Notes under the pieces: model-generated
Seen by the model: only the letters and a program-made list of their open reading frames with translations
Database searches by the model: none
What the model was told of the DNA's origin: nothing
NCBI GenBank assembly: GCA_964535305.1
Contig: CAZHTF010000006.1
Coordinates: forward strand, 1-64,000
Direction of reading: 5' to 3'
DNA: 64,000 nt
Origin: CAZHTF01 sp964535305
GTDB taxonomy: Bacteria > Planctomycetota > Phycisphaerae > UBA1845 > Fen-1342
Shown here: piece by piece, positions 1-8,004 of the stretch
How the letters are laid out: the number at the start of each line of letters is the position of its first letter
How positions within the stretch are numbered: position 1 is the stretch's first letter
Position numbers and translations under genes: made by a program

Positions 1-762
1 GGTGAACACCAGGTTCTGCCGGTGCGACACGCGCAGCTCGCCGAGGCTGTAGCGGTCGGCGAGGTCGGCGACGCGGTCCATCTGGTCGGCCGTGAGGTCG
101 CCGGGCGCCGCATTGGGCGACTTGAGCGTGAGCGTGACGATCGCGTAGCCCGGGGCCCGGTGGGCGGCGACGTTGGCGCGGTACCAGGCGCCGAAGGCCG
201 GGTCCGCGGCGGCGCGCGTCGCCAGCGCGGCGGACTCGTCGGGCAGCGCCTCCCAGGTCGGTTCGGCGAACCAGATCCGCGCCTGCTGCATCAGGATCGT
301 GCCGCCGCGCGTGGACTTTTGCGGTCCGATCAGGCGAATCGGCCCGTCGCGACCGCCCAGCTCGCGCCAATCGCGGATTTTCTGCTGAAATAGGAGGCCC
401 AGGTGCCCGGCGTACAAGCTCTCCACTGGGTTTGAGGGGTGCACGTACAGCGCAAAGCCGTAGAAGCCGACGCGCAGGCCCACCGGCCGCTGACCCGCGA
501 ACTCGCGCAGCTCGTTGGCCGTCATCATGCGATCCGTGCAAGCCAGGTCGGCTTCGCCGCGCCGCAGGGCCTCGATCCCCTGTTGCGAGAGATACACCGG
601 CGGGATTCGTTCGGTCCGAATGCGCGGCGCGCGGGCCAACGCCAGCCAGGATTCGATCAGCTCGACCGGAATCTGCGCGCCCGCCAGCCGCAGACTGACC
701 GCGGACGCATCGCCGATGCAGCCAGACAGCGTGATCAGTAAGGTCAGCACCCATGTCAACAT
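1..762 (-). CDS. PstS-like lipoprotein N-terminus fused in frame to CysI-type sulfite/nitrite reductase fragment (partial)
   Basis: The open frame runs from an ATG at 762 to the window edge (254 codons seen; the 3' end lies outside). Residues 1-15 are a lipoprotein signal with an LSGC lipobox. Residues about 25-155 look like a PstS-type periplasmic phosphate-binding fold (LRLAGAQIPVELIESW, then GEADLACTDRMM, DWRELGGRDGPI and the ligand-loop-like GPQKSTRGG). From about residue 163 the sequence changes character. PGYAIVTLTLK, PGDLTADQMD and ADLADRYSLGELRVSHRQN are hallmarks of the second half of CysI/NirA-type hemoprotein reductases, which are cytoplasmic siroheme enzymes. A secreted lipoprotein joined to half a siroheme enzyme makes no obvious functional sense. 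The junction near base 280 may be an assembly chimaera or a recombination scar. Both family calls are by motif; the fusion is read directly from the sequence. Confidence 0.6.
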   Translation of the reverse strand, partial: MLTWVLTLLITLSGCIGDASAVSLRLAGAQIPVELIESWLALARAPRIRTERIPPVYLSQQGIEALRRGEADLACTDRMMTANELREFAGQRPVGLRVGFYGFALYVHPSNPVESLYAGHLGLLFQQKIRDWRELGGRDGPIRLIGPQKSTRGGTILMQQARIWFAEPTWEALPDESAALATRAAADPAFGAWYRANVAAHRAPGYAIVTLTLKSPNAAPGDLTADQMDRVADLADRYSLGELRVSHRQNLVFT

Positions 763-935
763 CCGTGAGGTCGACTCGCAGCGTATCCGTGCGCCCCTGA
801 TTGGTGGCGTGGGTGGCATGCGGCACGCGAGTCGGCCAGCGATGTCCCTTCGTGACATGAGCAGACCGTATCGCTGTTTGCCGGCTGCGGCAACGTCGGC
901 GGAGCGGCCCGCCACTTCGCCGCGCACTTCGCGAG

Positions 936-978
936 AAAAAAAAGAACCCGGGCGAGCCCGACAACGCGGCCCGCCCGG
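936..978 (-). terminator. Rho-independent terminator of the PEP-CTERM gene
   Basis: Read on the minus strand, CCGGGCG (978-972) pairs with CGCCCGG (954-948), and eight T follow at 943-936. It sits about 40 bases past the stop codon at 1021 and is the clearest intrinsic terminator in this part of the window. Confidence 0.75.
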
Positions 979-1020
979 TGGAAATGATCTGTGGCGAACG
1001 TCGTTCAGCGGCGAATGTTT

Positions 1021-1710
1021 CTAGCGGCGGCGAATCAAGCCGCACAGCCCGCCGAGACCCAGCAGCAGCATCGTCGAAGGCTCCGGAATCGCGGCCGAGA
1101 CGTCGAACGGGAACAGCGTGCCGGCGCCGACGCGCGTCGTGTGCACGCCCGCGATCCGCAGGATTGTGTTCGGGCCGACGTCGCCGGGCAGAACGCGAAC
1201 CGTGAAACGCGCGATGCGATGCGAGCCAGCGCCCGCGTTCGGCGGCGTGCTAAACCAGGTGGCGCGACGCAGCGTCGGCTGGTTGGTCAGCGTGCCGGCG
1301 TAGCTGGGCGAGGTCCCGTCCGTGGCCTGATAGTACGAATCGTACGCGAGCGACGGAACCAACGGCAGCAGGCCGGCGTTCGGCGGGTTGTCGCCCGAAG
1401 CCGTACCCGCATTCAGCGGGTGATCAAAGAACGTGCCGCCGACGATCGTCGCACCACCGGGGACGGGCGTGCTGGACTGCGTCCAGTCGTCACCGGCATC
1501 GACCGTCACAACCAGGTCGAACGCGTAGTAGGTGCCGTCATTGATATTGAACGGCTGAGGCAGCAGGTCCGGCGCAACGCCCGAGATCGGATTCGGCACC
1601 AGCGTCGACGGATTGTTCCCGAAAACCGGGATCAACGCCGTCGTGATGGCCGCCTGAGCCATGGCGCCCAGAGACGCCACGGTCGCCGCGGCAAGAAGCT
1701 TCTTGAGCAT
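1021..1710 (-). CDS. PEP-CTERM sorting-domain protein
   Basis: A 229-residue secreted protein. The N-terminal signal peptide MLKKLLAAATVASLGAMAQA has an AQA cleavage site. The C-terminus is a full PEP-CTERM tripartite signal: IPEPST, then a hydrophobic stretch (MLLLGLGGLCGL) and the basic IRRR end. Such proteins are processed by exosortase and delivered to the envelope or extracellular matrix. The central part is a beta-rich domain of unknown function with no catalytic motif that I recognise. The start was set at the ATG at 1710 because AGGAGAGG lies just upstream; a TTG six codons earlier would place the Shine-Dalgarno inside the gene. It is monocistronic, with a terminator directly downstream. 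Confidence 0.85.
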   Translation of the reverse strand: MLKKLLAAATVASLGAMAQAAITTALIPVFGNNPSTLVPNPISGVAPDLLPQPFNINDGTYYAFDLVVTVDAGDDWTQSSTPVPGGATIVGGTFFDHPLNAGTASGDNPPNAGLLPLVPSLAYDSYYQATDGTSPSYAGTLTNQPTLRRATWFSTPPNAGAGSHRIARFTVRVLPGDVGPNTILRIAGVHTTRVGAGTLFPFDVSAAIPEPSTMLLLGLGGLCGLIRRR

Positions 1711-2050
1711 CAGTCCTCTCCTGTACAAGTTGTCGACAAACTCCGAGTTGCGGGAACCACTCGCCGCAGCTCGACGGGTACTGATACTTGGGCGGGAGCG
1801 CCTTGGAAGTCAATTGCAGGTTCGCACGCAACTGTCTTTCCTATAAACAGTTATGTTGAAGCACCCCATCGCCTGCCATTATGGGGCGCGACGCGCGGCA
1901 GAACCGGAATCCGACGTCATGGAAGCCTCCGCGTGGCGTGGCGCGCGGCGGAGCAGTGCGCCGTCGATCGTCGAGTTTGGCGAAGCAGGCGGCTGCGGAT
2001 GACTGAGCAGAGGTGCGCGCCGCGGCGCTGGCCCGCAGGAAAACCAAAGA

Positions 2051-2120
2051 GGGAGCAGGCAACGGCAGCCGGGGTGTTCGGGCCGAAGGGAAGGTGGCTA
2101 CCGCTGAGACGCCTGCTCCC
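2051..2120 (-). ncRNA. Candidate structured RNA: long nested hairpin
   Basis: On the minus strand GGGAGCAGGC (2120-2111) pairs perfectly with GCCTGCTCCC (2060-2051). Inside it, AGCGGTAGCC (2105-2096) pairs with GGCTGCCGTT (2070-2061) using two G-U wobbles. Those wobbles would be C-A mismatches on the plus strand, so the minus transcript is the one that folds. A five-base bulge (GTCTC) lies on the 5' side only. The distal loop is C/T-rich with a small TTCG/CGAA stem. Downstream, 2050-2038 on the minus strand is T-rich (TCTTTGGTTTTCC), as expected for an intrinsic terminator. It matches no riboswitch or RNA family known to me. It could be a small RNA, an attenuator or simply a large terminator. 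Confidence 0.4.
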
Positions 2121-2143
2121 CTATCCTTCCAATCATCCAATCC

Positions 2144-2159
2144 TGCACGCAGCGTGCCA
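2144..2159 (-). promoter_or_regulatory. Sigma-54-like promoter
   Basis: On the minus strand 2159-2144 reads TGGCACG, four bases, then GTGCA. The sigma-54 consensus is TGGCACG-N4-TTGCA, so there is one mismatch, and the GG/GC core doublets are correctly spaced. Transcription would start about a dozen bases further on, near 2134, just ahead of the hairpin at 2120-2051. Sigma-54 itself is not encoded in this window. Confidence 0.35.
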
Positions 2160-2414
2160 GACCGAAGCGGCCTTAGATCGACGCTGAATCTCATTCCTGC
2201 GCGCCCCGAGGCGGAGCATTGGCGATGACGTGCGCAGGATTCCGCCGAGATTGTGTGAATGCGCGCACTCGGCCCGACGCAGCACCGCGCGCCAGCGCGT
2301 AGCGCCGCGCGCGACATTCAGCGCCGTGCGGTTTGCTTGCGGCCGCAGGCCGTGTCGGAAGGGCCGTCTCTTGATTCCGATTCGCCGCGTGCCTATCTTT
2401 GCACGGGTCGTTCC

Positions 2415-2486
2415 GCCGATGTAGCTCAATGGTAGAGCACGGCTTTCGTAAAGCCGGGGTTATGGGTTCAAGTCCCATCATCGGCT
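2415..2486 (+). tRNA. tRNA-Thr (anticodon CGT)
   Basis: Complete cloverleaf. Acceptor GCCGATG (2415-2421) pairs with CATCGGC (2479-2485), with T2486 as discriminator. The D-arm is GCTC/GAGC. The anticodon stem CGGCT/AGCCG holds loop TTCGTAA (anticodon CGT, reading ACG threonine). The T-arm is ATGGG-TTCAAGT-CCCAT. CCA is not encoded, so it must be added by CCA transferase. It stands alone, transcribed toward the FIST gene. Confidence 0.95.
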
Positions 2487-2649
2487 TCTTGTCCTCGTTT
2501 GCTCGGGGGCGCTGCGCCCGCGATTCAGGGTGCGTGTACCCAGAGGCGGGTGCGTGCGACACGCATCAGCGCGGTGCGTCCCGGCGGGTCGCGCTACAAT
2601 CCGACTCGCGAGCGTGCTTGATCCCCGCCGTGGCTTGTTTGGAAGGCTT

Positions 2650-3849
2650 GTGAGCACCAGCGACGCACATCCGCAGTTCGCCAGCGCACTTCTGACACGT
2701 ACGGGTCAGGCCGACGCCGCCACGACGCTGGTCGGCAGCATTCGCGAGAAGCTCGGCAACGCGCGGCCCACGCTGGCGGTGCTGCTGGCGAGCGCACACT
2801 TCGAGGACGAAATCGCCCCACTCGCATTGGAGCTGGCCGAGAAGCTCGAGCCGCGGGCGCTGATCGGCACCAGCGGCGAGTCCGTGATCTGCGGCGAGAT
2901 GGAGTACGAGAACCAGCCGGCGCTGGCGCTCTGGTGCGCCGCTCTCCCGGGCGCGAGCGCTGTTTCGTTTCATCTTTCGCAGGACGACGTGAAGCGCCTC
3001 GATTCGCCCAGCGCCATGCAGGAGCATCTGGGCATCGCCGCAGCGAGCGATCCGCACTTCATTCTGCTGGGTGATCCGTTCAGCGTTGACGTCCTGATGA
3101 TGCTCGAGCGGCTGGGCGACGCCTACCCGGGCCGGCCGGCGGTCGGGGGCATGGCCTCAGCGGCCGAGCGGCCGCGGCAGAATGCGATGGTCTTCGACGG
3201 ACAGACGCTGCGCGAAGGCATTGTCGGCGTCGCACTGAGCGGCACGCTTTCGATCGATTATGTCGTATCGCAAGGCTGCCGACCGATCGGCAGACACTTG
3301 GTCATCACGAAGGCCGAGCGAAATGTCATTTACAAGCTCGGTGGGCAGACCGCCTTGGCCGCGGTGAACGAGCTGCTGGAAGCCTGCCCGGCGCGCGACG
3401 TCGAGCTGGCCCGTTCGCGCGGCCTGCTGGTCGGGCGCGTGATCAACGAATACCAAGCCGCATTTTCGCGCGGGGACTTTCTGATCCGAAACCCGATCGG
3501 CTTCGATCCCGGCAGCGGCGCAATGGCGGTGAACGACTTCATCCGCACCGGGCAGACCATTCAATTCCACGTGCGCGACCAGGAGAGCGCCAGCGAAGAT
3601 CTGCAGACGCTGCTGACGGGCGCCAGCACACGCCCGGCCGGCGGAGCGCTGCTGTTCAGTTGCAATGGGCGCGGCACTCGGCTTTTCTCGCACGCTCATC
3701 ACGATGCCCGCGCCATCTGCGATCGCTACGGACCCGTGCCGGTCGCGGGCTTCTTCTGTGCCGGCGAAATCGGCCCGATCGGCCCGCGGAACTTCCTGCA
3801 TGGGCACACCGCCAGCGTCGCCATCTTCCGATCCGCGCCGCGCGACTAA
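2650..3849 (+). CDS. FIST-domain sensory protein (FIST_N + FIST_C)
   Basis: A 399-residue soluble protein made only of the FIST N-terminal half (about residues 15-215) and the FIST_C half (about 225-375). Recognisable pieces are the GxSGESVICGEMEYE segment near 75, the PAVGGMAS turn and the closing FSCNGRG ... AGFFCAGEIGPIG ... HGHTASVAIF, the FIST_C signature. FIST proteins are intracellular small-ligand sensors, usually attached to signalling domains; here the sensor is free-standing. The start is the GTG at 2650, preceded by GGAAGG; the open frame extends 40 codons upstream but the extra residues look random. A TACAAT -10-like box lies at 2595-2600. Its last 50 bases overlap rnpA in another frame. 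Confidence 0.85.
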   Translation: MSTSDAHPQFASALLTRTGQADAATTLVGSIREKLGNARPTLAVLLASAHFEDEIAPLALELAEKLEPRALIGTSGESVICGEMEYENQPALALWCAALPGASAVSFHLSQDDVKRLDSPSAMQEHLGIAAASDPHFILLGDPFSVDVLMMLERLGDAYPGRPAVGGMASAAERPRQNAMVFDGQTLREGIVGVALSGTLSIDYVVSQGCRPIGRHLVITKAERNVIYKLGGQTALAAVNELLEACPARDVELARSRGLLVGRVINEYQAAFSRGDFLIRNPIGFDPGSGAMAVNDFIRTGQTIQFHVRDQESASEDLQTLLTGASTRPAGGALLFSCNGRGTRLFSHAHHDARAICDRYGPVPVAGFFCAGEIGPIGPRNFLHGHTASVAIFRSAPRD

Positions 3850-4204
3850 CCCTGGCCAGCGGCTGCCGCGCCGCCTGCGCCTGGCGCAGCCCGCCCGCTT
3901 CCAGCACATTCTGGAGCACGGGCTGCGCGCCGGCGACCAGCGCCTTTCGATCTGGGCCTGCGCAAACGACCTGCCCTGCACGCGGCTGGGACTGATGGTC
4001 GCGCGGCGGTGCGGCGGCGCGGTGCAGCGCAACCGGCTCAAGCGCGTGATTCGCGCCGCATTCCGCCTGTGTAAACACGAGCTGCCCAGCGGGCTGGATC
4101 TGCTGGTGGCGCCGCGGCCGGGCGCCCGGCTGCAGCTGCGCGACGCGCTCGACGCGCTCCGTAGCCTGGTCGCGCGGCTTTCGCCGCGCTTGCGGGCGCG
4201 GTAG
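3800..4204 (+). CDS. rnpA: Ribonuclease P protein component
   Basis: A 134-residue basic protein, the protein cofactor of the RNase P ribozyme that matures tRNA 5' ends. The conserved RNR box is intact (RNRLKRVIRAAFR), preceded by LGLMVARRCGGAVQ, and the FQHILEHGLRAGDQRLSIW strand corresponds to the usual F..v...G.r....l.v. The only reasonable start is the ATG at 3800, inside the FIST gene; no ATG, GTG or TTG exists between the FIST stop and the conserved part. RnpA is normally found beside rpmH near the origin. Here neither rpmH nor yidC is close, and it is overlapped by FIST upstream and followed 11 bases later by a glycosyltransferase. Confidence 0.85.
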   Translation: MGTPPASPSSDPRRATNPGQRLPRRLRLAQPARFQHILEHGLRAGDQRLSIWACANDLPCTRLGLMVARRCGGAVQRNRLKRVIRAAFRLCKHELPSGLDLLVAPRPGARLQLRDALDALRSLVARLSPRLRAR

Positions 4205-4215
4205 CGTTCGGGCTG

Positions 4216-5439
4216 ATGTCGCAGCCAAAACCGCGCGTGCCCTCCGGCGGCCTGGCGGCGGATGGACCAGTCCTGGTGCTGACCGCCTCCGCCGGCACGG
4301 GCCACACCATCGCTGCGCAAGCCGTCGCAGAGGCGCTGCGCGCCGCGGACGCGAGCTTGCGGGTTGAAGTGATTGATGTGCTGCAGCTCACGAATCGATT
4401 CTTCCGCGCGCTGTATGCCCAGGGCTATTTGAGCCTGGTGAATCACGCGCCCACCGCGATGGGGCTGATCTACGAGGCGACCGATCGCCCCGACCACCGC
4501 TTGCGCGATGCGCTCCGCAGCTCATTTCAGAACGCCAATGCGCGACGGGTGACGCGCTTTCTCGAGCAGCGCCGCCCGCGGCTGATCGTCAACACGCACT
4601 TCCTGCCGGCCGAGATCGTGGCGCTGCAGCGGCGCACCGGCAAACTCGCGTGCCCACAGGTGACGATCACCACCGATTTCGAGACGCATCGGCTGTGGGT
4701 GCAGGAGCCCACCGAGCGCTACTACACCGCCACCGCCGAGGGCAAGGCGTATCTGTGCACCTGGGGCGTCGCGCCCGAGCGTGTGCTGGTCAGCGGCATC
4801 CCGATCCGCTCGGCATTCGGCTACACGGCTGACGCCGACGCGCTGCGCGACAAGCACGGTGTGTCACGTGACCGGCCGCTGGCGCTGCTGCTGTGCGGCG
4901 GATTCGGCGTCGGACCAACGGACGAGCTGCTGAGCGGTCTGCTGACGTCGCGGCACGAGCTGGGCGTTGTCGTCGTGACCGGGAAGAACGAAGCGCTGCG
5001 GCGCAGGCTGACGCAGCGGATCGCCGGCTCGCGCCGCGAAGTGCGAATCCTCGGCTACACGGAATGCATGCACGAGTGGATGCAACTGGTGGATCTAGTC
5101 GTCTCGAAACCTGGCGGCTTGACGGCGTCCGAGGCATTGGCCTGCGGCCGACCGATTGTGATCGTCAGCCCGATCCCCGGTCAGGAAACGCGCAACGCGG
5201 ACTTCCTGCTCGAGCACGGCCTGGCGCTGAAGGTCAACAACGTGCGGCTGCTCGCGTTTCGAATCGACCGGCTGCTCGACGATCCGAATCGGCTGGCGCA
5301 GATGCAGGCCGCGGCGCTGGCCTGTGCGCGGCCGGCCGCCGCGCATGACATCGCGCAAGATGCGTTGACTCTGCTGCGCAAGCCGCCGTTGACGATGCCG
5401 CCGGCGCCGCGGGCGACCGCGGCGCTGGTGCACCCATAG
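4216..5439 (+). CDS. GT28-family glycosyltransferase, MGDG synthase / processive glucosyl-diacylglycerol synthase type
   Basis: 407 residues. Residues 13-180 match the MGDG-synthase N-terminal domain (VLVLTASAGTGHTIAAQAV, then NTHFLPAEI and TTDFETHRLW, the acceptor-binding segment). Residues 185-390 form the GT28 nucleotide-sugar domain (LLCGGFGVGP, VVVTGKNEALR, then SKPGGLTASEALACGRPIV with the GGxTxxEAxxxxxP donor loop). Enzymes of this family transfer glucose or galactose from UDP-sugar to diacylglycerol on the inner face of the membrane. It probably makes a membrane glycolipid, but the sugar and acceptor cannot be told from sequence. It lies 11 bases after rnpA and is probably cotranscribed with it. 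Confidence 0.8.
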   Translation: MSQPKPRVPSGGLAADGPVLVLTASAGTGHTIAAQAVAEALRAADASLRVEVIDVLQLTNRFFRALYAQGYLSLVNHAPTAMGLIYEATDRPDHRLRDALRSSFQNANARRVTRFLEQRRPRLIVNTHFLPAEIVALQRRTGKLACPQVTITTDFETHRLWVQEPTERYYTATAEGKAYLCTWGVAPERVLVSGIPIRSAFGYTADADALRDKHGVSRDRPLALLLCGGFGVGPTDELLSGLLTSRHELGVVVVTGKNEALRRRLTQRIAGSRREVRILGYTECMHEWMQLVDLVVSKPGGLTASEALACGRPIVIVSPIPGQETRNADFLLEHGLALKVNNVRLLAFRIDRLLDDPNRLAQMQAAALACARPAAAHDIAQDALTLLRKPPLTMPPAPRATAALVHP

Positions 5440-5466
5440 CTTGGCGCGCCGCTCACGAAATTGAAA

Positions 5467-5490
5467 CGGGACGGCTAAATTGCCGTCCCG
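5467..5490 (-). terminator. Intrinsic terminator between convergent genes
   Basis: CGGGACGGC (5467-5475) and GCCGTCCCG (5482-5490) form a perfect nine-pair stem with a six-base loop. On the minus strand it is followed by TTTCAATTTC, so it mainly terminates the gene ending at 5526. It may also work, without a T-tract, for the glycosyltransferase ending at 5439. Confidence 0.75.
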
Positions 5491-5525
5491 GAATCGTCAC
5501 TCTGCTTTCGTGGCGCGGATCCGTT

Positions 5526-6176
5526 TCAGCTGAGGCTTCGCCGAATCAACGCCAATGAGCTCAGCCCGATCACGCCCAGCGATGTCGCACCCGGCGCCGG
5601 CACCGGCGCGGCGCTGATCGGTGTAGATCCGCCGATGAAGTGCTCGCGAATGCCGGCAAGCGTATCGAAGCCGCTGACACGCGCGGCGAACAGCTGATTG
5701 CCGCCCGCGGCCGACCCGCTCGAAAGCGTAGTAAAGCTGGAGGCGATCGCTTCGCTGGGGTTCGCCAGATCCAGGTAGAAGGTCAGCGACGACATCGGTA
5801 GCCCACGACCGGCGCGATAGAGCTCGACAAACGTGCCGAATTTGCCAATGTCCGAGCGTGCAGTGAGCTGCCAGCCGATCGGCCGGCGGACGCGCCACTG
5901 ATCCACGCCGCTGGTGATGTTCGTCACGTTAAAGCCAAAGCGATCGATTCCGAAATCGGCGCCGACGGCGCTGTACGCCGAGGTGCTCAAGGCGTTGACC
6001 GTGAACTGCACGACGCCGGTGGTGTCGTCCGCGACGATATCAACACGGCCGTAATCGACGCGCTGCGAAAGCGCGCTGGAGTAGTCGAGCAGATAGGAGG
6101 CAGTGGTGATGCGTGCGGACGCCAGCGAAGAGATTAGGATCAGTGGCGCCGCCGCGAAGAACCGAACCAGACGCAT
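5526..6176 (-). CDS. PEP-CTERM-like (VPAPG variant) secreted protein
   Basis: 216 residues with a signal peptide (MRLVRFFAAAPLILISSLASA). The C-terminus is VPAPGATSLGVIGLSSLALIRRSLS-like: a proline/alanine-glycine box, one hydrophobic segment and an RR tail. This is the planctomycete variant of the PEP-CTERM exosortase signal. The body (residues 22-185) is beta-rich and resembles other PEP-CTERM substrates only in composition; I recognise no enzymatic motif. The start is the ATG at 6176 with GAGGTG/GAGGA upstream; the frame stays open for 58 more codons, but these are Cys/Arg-rich noise. It is monocistronic and ends in a strong hairpin terminator. Confidence 0.7.
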   Translation of the reverse strand: MRLVRFFAAAPLILISSLASARITTASYLLDYSSALSQRVDYGRVDIVADDTTGVVQFTVNALSTSAYSAVGADFGIDRFGFNVTNITSGVDQWRVRRPIGWQLTARSDIGKFGTFVELYRAGRGLPMSSLTFYLDLANPSEAIASSFTTLSSGSAAGGNQLFAARVSGFDTLAGIREHFIGGSTPISAAPVPAPGATSLGVIGLSSLALIRRSLS

Positions 6177-6484
6177 TTCCTCGGACACCTCTTTCAGAAG
6201 CAGCGCGCAGGGTCGCCGCTCCGTCGCATCCCCCGGCAGGCGATTTCCTATCCGAAAACAGCGGGACTTGCAAGCGCAATCGCAGGTCAATGATGGGCTT
6301 GTGAACCAGGAACCCGGACGCTTCAGCACCTCGAAATCATGATTCGGCAATGCGCAGGCCCTAGATCACTCGCCGTCTGCAAGTCGCCGGCGCGCACTCG
6401 CACGCGTGAACGCCGTATACTCTCGAAGCGTTTCAAGCCCCGGGTCCGCGCGCCAGCGGCGCGATTTCGAAAGAGAACCGCCCG

Positions 6485-7768
6485 ATGCCGAAGGCGAAAG
6501 TCGCGATTCTGAGAACCTCGCCAGCGACCGTGCTGCGCGATTACCACGAGTTGCTCAACCTGGCCGACTACCAGGCGGTCGTCGCCAAAGACGCCGACAC
6601 CGCGCTCAAGGTCAACATCTCCTGGCATTTCTTCTTCCCTGGCAGCAGCACGACGCCCTGGCAGCTCGAAGGCGTGATCCGCGCCATGAAACAGGACGGA
6701 TACGACCCGGAGCTGCTGCACGCCTGCCACAACCGCACGGTCGTGATCGACGCGCGCCTCGGCGAGCGCGAGAACAAGCAGATCAACGTGGTCGAGGCGC
6801 ACGGCTTGCGGAATGTGCACTTGTATGAAGGCGAGGAATGGATCAGCGTTCGGGACGCCGTCGGCGATCTGACCAAGAAATTCGTCTGCCTCAACGAGGT
6901 GTACCCCAAGGGCTTCATGATTCCGCGCCGCTTCATCGGCGAGAACATCATCCATCTGCCCACGGTGAAGACGCACATCTTCACCACCACGACCGGCGCG
7001 ATGAAAAACGCCTTCGGCGGCCTGCTGAACGAGCATCGCCACTGGACCCACCCGGTGATCCACGAGACGCTGGTCGACCTGCTAATGATCCAGAAGAAGA
7101 TTCATCGCGGCGTCTTCGCCGTGATGGATGGGACGTTCGCCGGCGACGGGCCCGGCCCGCGCTGCATGATCCCGCACGTCAAGAACGTGATCCTGGCATC
7201 TGAAGATCAGGTCGCGATCGATGCCGTCGCCGCCAAGCTGATGGGCATGGACCCGCTCAGCATCAAGTTCATCAAGATCGCGCACGAGCTGGGGTTGGGC
7301 TGTGGCGACCCGGCGAAGATCGAGATCGTCGGCGATCCGGAGGCGGCCCGCGAGAACTGGAACTTCGTCGGGCCCTTCAAGAAGATGACCTTCGCCAGTC
7401 GCATGCAGCATCAGATCTACTGGGGCAAGCTCAAGCGCCCGATCGAGTGGTCGTTGAAGACTTGGCTGGCGCCGTGGTCGTATGTCGCCAGCGTCATTTA
7501 TCACGACAGCTTCTGGTACCCGGTGCTCGGAAAGCGGTACATGGACCTGGCGCTCAATAGCGACTGGGGCAAGCTCTTCAGCAACTGGGAGCAGGTTGCG
7601 CCTTCGGCCAGCGCCCTGGGCTATCCCGACGTCGGCCGCGACCCGGCCCACATCAAGCGCACCGGCTTCAAGGCCTTCGTTCGCTCGCTCGGCATCCTCG
7701 GCACCTGCGTAACGCAGAATCCCGACGTCGGCACAAAACGCCGCAAGATCGGCACGCAGGCGACGTGA
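6485..7768 (+). CDS. DUF362 domain protein
   Basis: 427 residues, soluble, with no signal peptide. The DUF362 core runs from about residue 40 (LKVNISW, the opening strand) through INVVEAHG, then HLPTVKTHIFTTTTGAMKN (the KxH...GaxKN signature at about 160) and GDGPGPR, to ASEDQVAIDAVAAKLMGMDP at about 240. The family includes iron-sulfur-associated proteins of uncertain role. This one has no CxxCxxC ferredoxin segment, so a redox role is not supported. The C-terminal 130 residues are aromatic-rich (IYWGKLKRPIEW, WAPWSYVASVIYHDSFWYP in outline) and may contact the membrane. The start ATG has AGAG in front. A strong hairpin follows the gene. Confidence 0.8.
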   Translation: MPKAKVAILRTSPATVLRDYHELLNLADYQAVVAKDADTALKVNISWHFFFPGSSTTPWQLEGVIRAMKQDGYDPELLHACHNRTVVIDARLGERENKQINVVEAHGLRNVHLYEGEEWISVRDAVGDLTKKFVCLNEVYPKGFMIPRRFIGENIIHLPTVKTHIFTTTTGAMKNAFGGLLNEHRHWTHPVIHETLVDLLMIQKKIHRGVFAVMDGTFAGDGPGPRCMIPHVKNVILASEDQVAIDAVAAKLMGMDPLSIKFIKIAHELGLGCGDPAKIEIVGDPEAARENWNFVGPFKKMTFASRMQHQIYWGKLKRPIEWSLKTWLAPWSYVASVIYHDSFWYPVLGKRYMDLALNSDWGKLFSNWEQVAPSASALGYPDVGRDPAHIKRTGFKAFVRSLGILGTCVTQNPDVGTKRRKIGTQAT

Positions 7769-7811
7769 AGGCGCCGTCAAATTCGCGCGCGGTTCATGCG
7801 CGTGATTCAAC

Positions 7812-7849
7812 GCCGCGCGCGTAAGCAAACTGTTGCTGGCGCGCGCGGC
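7812..7849 (+). terminator. Hairpin terminator after the DUF362 gene
   Basis: GCCGCGCGCG (7812-7821) pairs perfectly with CGCGCGCGGC (7840-7849). The inside adds AGCAA/TTGCT closing a four-base loop. The stem is very stable; the following bases (ATTGAACTTTG) are only moderately T-rich, so termination could be imperfect. Confidence 0.55.
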
Positions 7850-8004
7850 ATTGAACTTTGCGGAACTTCGCCGCGCTTTTTCGACAGTGCGCTCGGCGTT
7901 AGAGTGTCAGGCATGTCGCCAAGCCGCGGCGCTGGGCCGGCTCCGGACAGTCAGCGGCGAACTGGTCCGCCCCGTGCGGCTCCTTGATTCCAGAAGGATT
8001 CATC

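Larger units (their letters stand above)
1711..2414. other. Gene-free stretch between the PEP-CTERM gene and tRNA-Thr
   Basis: About 700 bases in which every open frame looks like noise (Arg/Ala-rich, no domain or signal, no ribosome binding site). It contains a strong nested hairpin at 2051-2120 preceded on the minus strand by a sigma-54-like promoter at 2144-2159 (separate entries). A TTGACT on the minus strand at 1813-1808 could be the -35 of the PEP-CTERM gene, but no good -10 stands at the right distance. Confidence 0.5.

Noticed and set aside
2051..2120. TPP riboswitch (CTGAGA and a GGGGTG element occur)
   Set aside because: The required downstream ACCTGA...GGATAATGCC part is absent and the next plus-strand feature is a tRNA.
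2051..2120. Integron attC site (imperfect palindrome)
   Set aside because: No GTTRRRY/RYYYAAC core sites; no integrase or cassette array nearby.
991..2187. Long plus-strand open frame over the PEP-CTERM gene
   Set aside because: Arginine-rich shadow; the minus frame has signal peptide, PEP-CTERM and ribosome binding site.
1841..2317. Minus-strand open frame in the gene-free stretch
   Set aside because: Composition without any fold-like pattern, no ribosome binding site, and it runs through the nested hairpin.
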